From: Enterococcus rivorum
GTDB taxonomy: Bacteria > Bacillota > Bacilli > Lactobacillales > Enterococcaceae
DNA length: 64,000 nt
NCBI RefSeq assembly: GCF_001742285.1
Contig: NZ_MIEK01000067.1
Location: 1-64,000, forward strand
Reading direction: 5' to 3'
A program made the translations under genes and the position numbers. How positions within the stretch are numbered: position 1 is the first letter of the stretch; each line of letters opens with the position of its first letter. The notes below the pieces were generated by a model. The model saw only the letters and a list, made by a program, of their open reading frames with translations, was not told the DNA's origin and ran no database searches. Of the stretch, positions 63,038 through 64,000 are shown one piece after another.

Positions 63038-63843
63038 TCGTTATCTCCAGTTGAATCCAAAACTTGTTTTTGATTTCTCTTTGATTGCCCAGCGTAAGGT
63101 AATAGTGTGTCGGATAATTCAAATGTAAATGTTTCCCGGTTTACGTGCCCAACGGACAAGTCGCTATCATATAGACTCAGTAGAAATTGTGCCATCTGTT
63201 GACTCGTATGATACATTCCAAAGGATTGGTCATAATCATAGGTATCAAGATTATTTGCCACTTGTCCAAATTCTGTTTTTGTTGCGGCTGGTGCTAATAC
63301 TTTTGCTCTCATTTCAGATTTAGATTGAATTAATTCTTGAGCTAATCCTTCCGTAAAAGCACTAACATAAAACTTTGTTGCACAATAGACTACCGCATTT
63401 GGAACGATTGTATAGCCACCTGCTGATGACATGTTGATTAATTGAGTACCTGCTACGTGTCTATATTTTTTTACAAACAAGGTGGAAAGCAAAGTTAATG
63501 TTTCAACATTCAACTGAACGATTTTTTCAACTTTTTCAATGTTATTGTTTTCTAAATCGCCATACATTCCAAAACCAGCATTATTAATCCAGGTTTCAAG
63601 TTCATATGGCTCCAAGTCATTAAAAAGTTGATTTACATTTTCTCTAATAGAGAGGTCAGTTGGAAAAATGAGTACATTAACATTGCTGTTAAGACTAAAA
63701 ATTTCTTTTTTTAGCTGATTCAGTTTGTTTTCACGTCGAGCGATAAGAATCAAGTTTTTATCTCTTTCTGCGAAAGCTTTTGCTGTCTCGTAGCCAATCC
63801 CAGAGCTGGCTCCGGTTACAACGGTATATTTTCTGTTTGTCAT
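63034..63843 (-). CDS. Short-chain dehydrogenase/reductase
   Basis: 269 residues, classical SDR. TVVTGASSGIGYETAKAFAE binds NAD(P), WINNAGFGMYGD is the NNAG motif, Ser is in INMSSAGGY and YCATK is the YxxxK active site. It resembles the DltE/YusZ-like group acting on aldehydes or ketones. ATG 63843 follows AAGGAGGTG, an optimal ribosome site. First gene of the leftward operon, directly behind a MerR-type promoter. Confidence 0.88.
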   Translation of the reverse strand: MTNRKYTVVTGASSGIGYETAKAFAERDKNLILIARRENKLNQLKKEIFSLNSNVNVLIFPTDLSIRENVNQLFNDLEPYELETWINNAGFGMYGDLENNNIEKVEKIVQLNVETLTLLSTLFVKKYRHVAGTQLINMSSAGGYTIVPNAVVYCATKFYVSAFTEGLAQELIQSKSEMRAKVLAPAATKTEFGQVANNLDTYDYDQSFGMYHTSQQMAQFLLSLYDSDLSVGHVNRETFTFELSDTLLPYAGQSKRNQKQVLDSTGDNE

Positions 63844-63874
63844 TGTTTTCACCTCCTTAAGGGGTATGACTATG

Positions 63875-63905
63875 AATTTACATGCTGGACTATACTCAAT
63901 GTCAA
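63875..63905 (-). promoter_or_regulatory. MerR-type promoter (19-base spacer) of the SDR-SIR2 operon
   Basis: On the minus strand, TTGACA (63900-63905) and TAAATT (63875-63880) are separated by 19 bases, the over-long spacing that MerR regulators correct. The spacer holds GAGTATAGTC, an 8-of-10 palindrome. The operon's last gene encodes a MerR/AdhR-like protein. Confidence 0.75.
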
Positions 63906-63923
63906 GCAACTATATTAAATAAT

Positions 63924-63970
63924 TAAAAAAGGTAAAAGAAATTGTCGAACGATTTCTTTTACCTTTTTAA
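63924..63970. terminator. Strong terminator at the right edge
   Basis: AAAAAGGTAAAAGAAAT (63926-63942) / ATTTCTTTTACCTTTTT (63952-63968), perfect 17-bp stem. It probably ends a leftward gene beyond the window, upstream of the SDR operon promoter. Confidence 0.8.
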
Positions 63971-64000
63971 TTTTGATGTTCGTATAAACGTAAATTTCAA

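Overview
This window is AT-rich, densely packed Gram-positive (Bacillota, Lactobacillales) chromosome. It looks like Enterococcus or a close relative: the blocks ypsA-gpsB-rnpB-rlmL, rimM-trmD-rplS and the rpoE-pyrG junction are typical of that group. The two-deglycase glucoselysine/fructoselysine PTS operon is, from memory, of a kind known from Enterococcus faecium. The species is inferred, not proven.

Layout. 1-8.9 kb: 3' end of a group II intron, an M20 peptidase (N-acetyl-diaminopimelate deacetylase type), MscS, IlvE with a CodY-like box, an NfeD-flotillin pair, two divergent FUSC-type membrane proteins and a Gfo/Idh/MocA oxidoreductase. 9-17 kb: four small or poorly known genes including a GH73 glucosaminidase, then a guanine-riboswitch xpt-pbuX operon and purE-purK-purB. 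17-27 kb: metabolic and housekeeping genes, including a lipoyl transfer enzyme (LipL type) divergent from an E1-alpha/E1-beta/SorC-regulator operon that has no E2 or E3. 27-44.6 kb: core block rpoE, pyrG (with the GGGC-start attenuator), pbp1A, recU, ypsA, gpsB, rnpB, rlmL, M32 carboxypeptidase, dnaD, nth, a membrane glycerophosphodiesterase, a VTT protein, mntH behind a DtxR/MntR-type palindrome, rimM, trmD and rplS.

44.59-51.02 kb is a decayed integrative element in the 3' end of rplS. An 18-bp direct repeat (44572-44589 and 51002-51019) marks the ends, and the element carries a synonymous replacement of the last L19 codons. It contains an ATPase/TOPRIM-like pair resembling RloAB or PARIS-type phage defence, an Rgg-type regulator divergent from two membrane proteins, a GC-rich hairpin cluster that may be an origin, a broken rep gene and an integrase remnant fused to it by a deletion. 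A second integrase remnant lies just outside.

51.5-59.1 kb is a gfr-like Amadori-product operon. A LevR-type sigma-54 activator with a GAFTGA motif precedes a textbook -24/-12 promoter and genes for PTS IIA, IIB, IIC, IID and two SIS-domain deglycases. The activator has an early amber codon and IID has a one-base frameshift, so the pathway looks recently damaged unless these are sequencing errors. 59.2-63.9 kb is a leftward seven-gene operon: SDR, HD hydrolase, carboxymuconolactone-decarboxylase-like protein, SIR2-family protein, class I glutamine-amidotransferase-like hydrolase, a second SDR and a MerR/AdhR-like regulator. It starts from a promoter with a 19-bp spacer typical of MerR control. 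This operon and the ATPase/TOPRIM pair are the best candidates here for under-described systems.
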